A stretch of DNA of 5,940 nucleotides, taken from the NCBI GenBank assembly GCA_023249955.1, contig JAHFBR010000077.1:1-5940 (forward strand), given 5' to 3'. Positions 5,064 through 5,940 of this stretch are shown here, in pieces (the stretch's first letter is position 1; every line of letters begins with the position of its first letter). The notes under the pieces were generated by a model. The model was not told where the DNA came from, searched no databases, and saw only the letters and a list, made by a program, of their open reading frames with translations. The DNA comes from a bacterium (GTDB lineage Bacteria; Babelota; Babeliae; Babelales; RVW-14). A program made the translations under genes and the position numbers.

Positions 5064-5940
5064 TTAGATTTTCGCATTCTCTTTGCGTTGCGCCCTATCC
5101 CAATCAATCAAAGGATTGAGCAAATCATCCATATCACCTTGCATGATGATATCAAGCTTTTTGAGCGTTATCTCAGTACGATGATCCGTAATACGGTTTT
5201 GAGGAAAGTTATACGTTCTGATTTTTTCGGCACGATCGCCTGAACCAACCTGTTGCTTACGATCGGCGCTCACTAGTGCTGCCTGCTTCTCTTTTTCATA
5301 AGCAAACAAGCGCGCTTGCAAAATCTTCATAGCTTTTTGTTTGTTTTTAAGCTGCGAGCGTTCATCTTGGCAAGCCACTACCAGACCTGATGGAATGTGG
5401 GTAATGCGAACGGCTGAATCGGTTTTATTAACGTGCTGACCACCGGCGCCACCTGCGCGATAGGTATCAATACGCAAATCACTTTGATTAAGTGTTACTT
5501 CAACATCTTCAAGCTCGGGAAGCACGGCAACCGTCACGGTCGAGGTGTGAATACGGCCTGCGGCCTCGGTTTTGGGTACGCGTTGTACGCGGTGTACACC
5601 AGACTCAAATTTTAAGAATTTATAAACGCGCTTGCCTTGAATATGCATGACCAGTTCTTTAAAGCCACCCAGGTCGGTATAGCTCTCTTCAACAACTGAT
5701 GCCTGCCATCCTCTTCTGAGCGCATAGTTCGAATACATTTTATAAAGATCGGCACCAAAAAGCGCAGCCTCTTGGCCTCCTGCACCAGCACGAATTTCTA
5801 CGAATACTGAACGGTCATCGCGCGGATCTGCTGGATACAGTATATCTTCCAGTTGGCGTTCCAGTTCAAGCTTTTGTTCCTGACTGGTTTTGATCTCTTC
5901 GTTATAGAGCTCTTTGAGTTCGCCTTCTTCATTGGCACGC
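5064..5940 (-). CDS. prfA: Peptide chain release factor 1, 5' end outside the window
   Basis: RF1 recognises UAA and UAG in the ribosomal A site and triggers hydrolysis of peptidyl-tRNA. The open frame continues past the internal Met at 5738 to the window edge, giving 291 C-terminal residues of a usual ~360; the true start is to the right. In order: part of the N-terminal helical domain (QEQKLELERQLEDILYPAD), the EIRAGAGGQEAALF block, the codon-recognition site RVPKTEAAGRIHTS (PxT tripeptide at 5568-5576, typical of RF1; RF2 has SPF), then the catalytic GGQ at 5436-5444 in GAGGQHVNKTDSAVRITH, whose Gln is normally methylated by PrmC. The C-terminal helical domain (NPLIDWDRAQRKENAKI) is complete. 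prmC, often next to prfA, is not downstream here; a terminator and nupC follow instead. The first GAGGQ block (5772-5780) is not the catalytic one; relatives usually have GGD or GGE there. Confidence 0.97.
   Translation of the reverse strand, partial: RANEEGELKELYNEEIKTSQEQKLELERQLEDILYPADPRDDRSVFVEIRAGAGGQEAALFGADLYKMYSNYALRRGWQASVVEESYTDLGGFKELVMHIQGKRVYKFLKFESGVHRVQRVPKTEAAGRIHTSTVTVAVLPELEDVEVTLNQSDLRIDTYRAGGAGGQHVNKTDSAVRITHIPSGLVVACQDERSQLKNKQKAMKILQARLFAYEKEKQAALVSADRKQQVGSGDRAEKIRTYNFPQNRITDHRTEITLKKLDIIMQGDMDDLLNPLIDWDRAQRKENAKI

Overview
The window is compact bacterial DNA. Five protein genes all lie on the minus strand, separated by short gaps, so transcription runs from the right edge to the left. 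In that order they are prfA (release factor 1, cut by the window edge), nupC (concentrative nucleoside transporter), a Fic-family protein with a C-terminal winged helix, mnmA (tRNA 2-thiouridylase), and an exported SAM-dependent methyltransferase. No tRNA, rRNA, CRISPR array, transposase or phage gene is visible.

Each intergenic gap carries signals. prfA ends in a strong nested hairpin terminator with a U-run. nupC starts just past it at a Met with a good Shine-Dalgarno, and a possible promoter sits inside the terminator hairpin. The fic upstream region holds four TTTCAGTT half-sites arranged as two inverted pairs around a likely promoter, which suggests a repressor operator. Upstream of mnmA is a very good sigma70-type promoter, and between it and the mnmA start codon lies a palindrome-rich repeat element of about 115 bp. 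A related repeat lies in frame inside mnmA and adds roughly 45-50 codons of low-complexity sequence. The two copies are inverted relative to each other, so one mnmA mRNA would carry two complementary blocks of 12 and 13 nt.

prfA and mnmA are translation housekeeping genes: termination at UAA/UAG, and wobble-uridine thiolation of tRNA. NupC imports nucleosides, Fic probably AMPylates (or otherwise NMPylates) a protein, and the methyltransferase has a Sec signal peptide. Nucleoside import, Fic and an exported small-molecule-type methyltransferase together suggest a host-associated, Gram-negative-like bacterium. Intergenic and in-gene repeats of this type, together with this gene mix, remind me of Candidatus Dependentiae (TM6) genomes, but that placement is only a guess. 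The genes do not form one obvious pathway. I see no clear new multi-gene system. The most unusual features are the mnmA repeat pair, the fic operator array and the exported methyltransferase.
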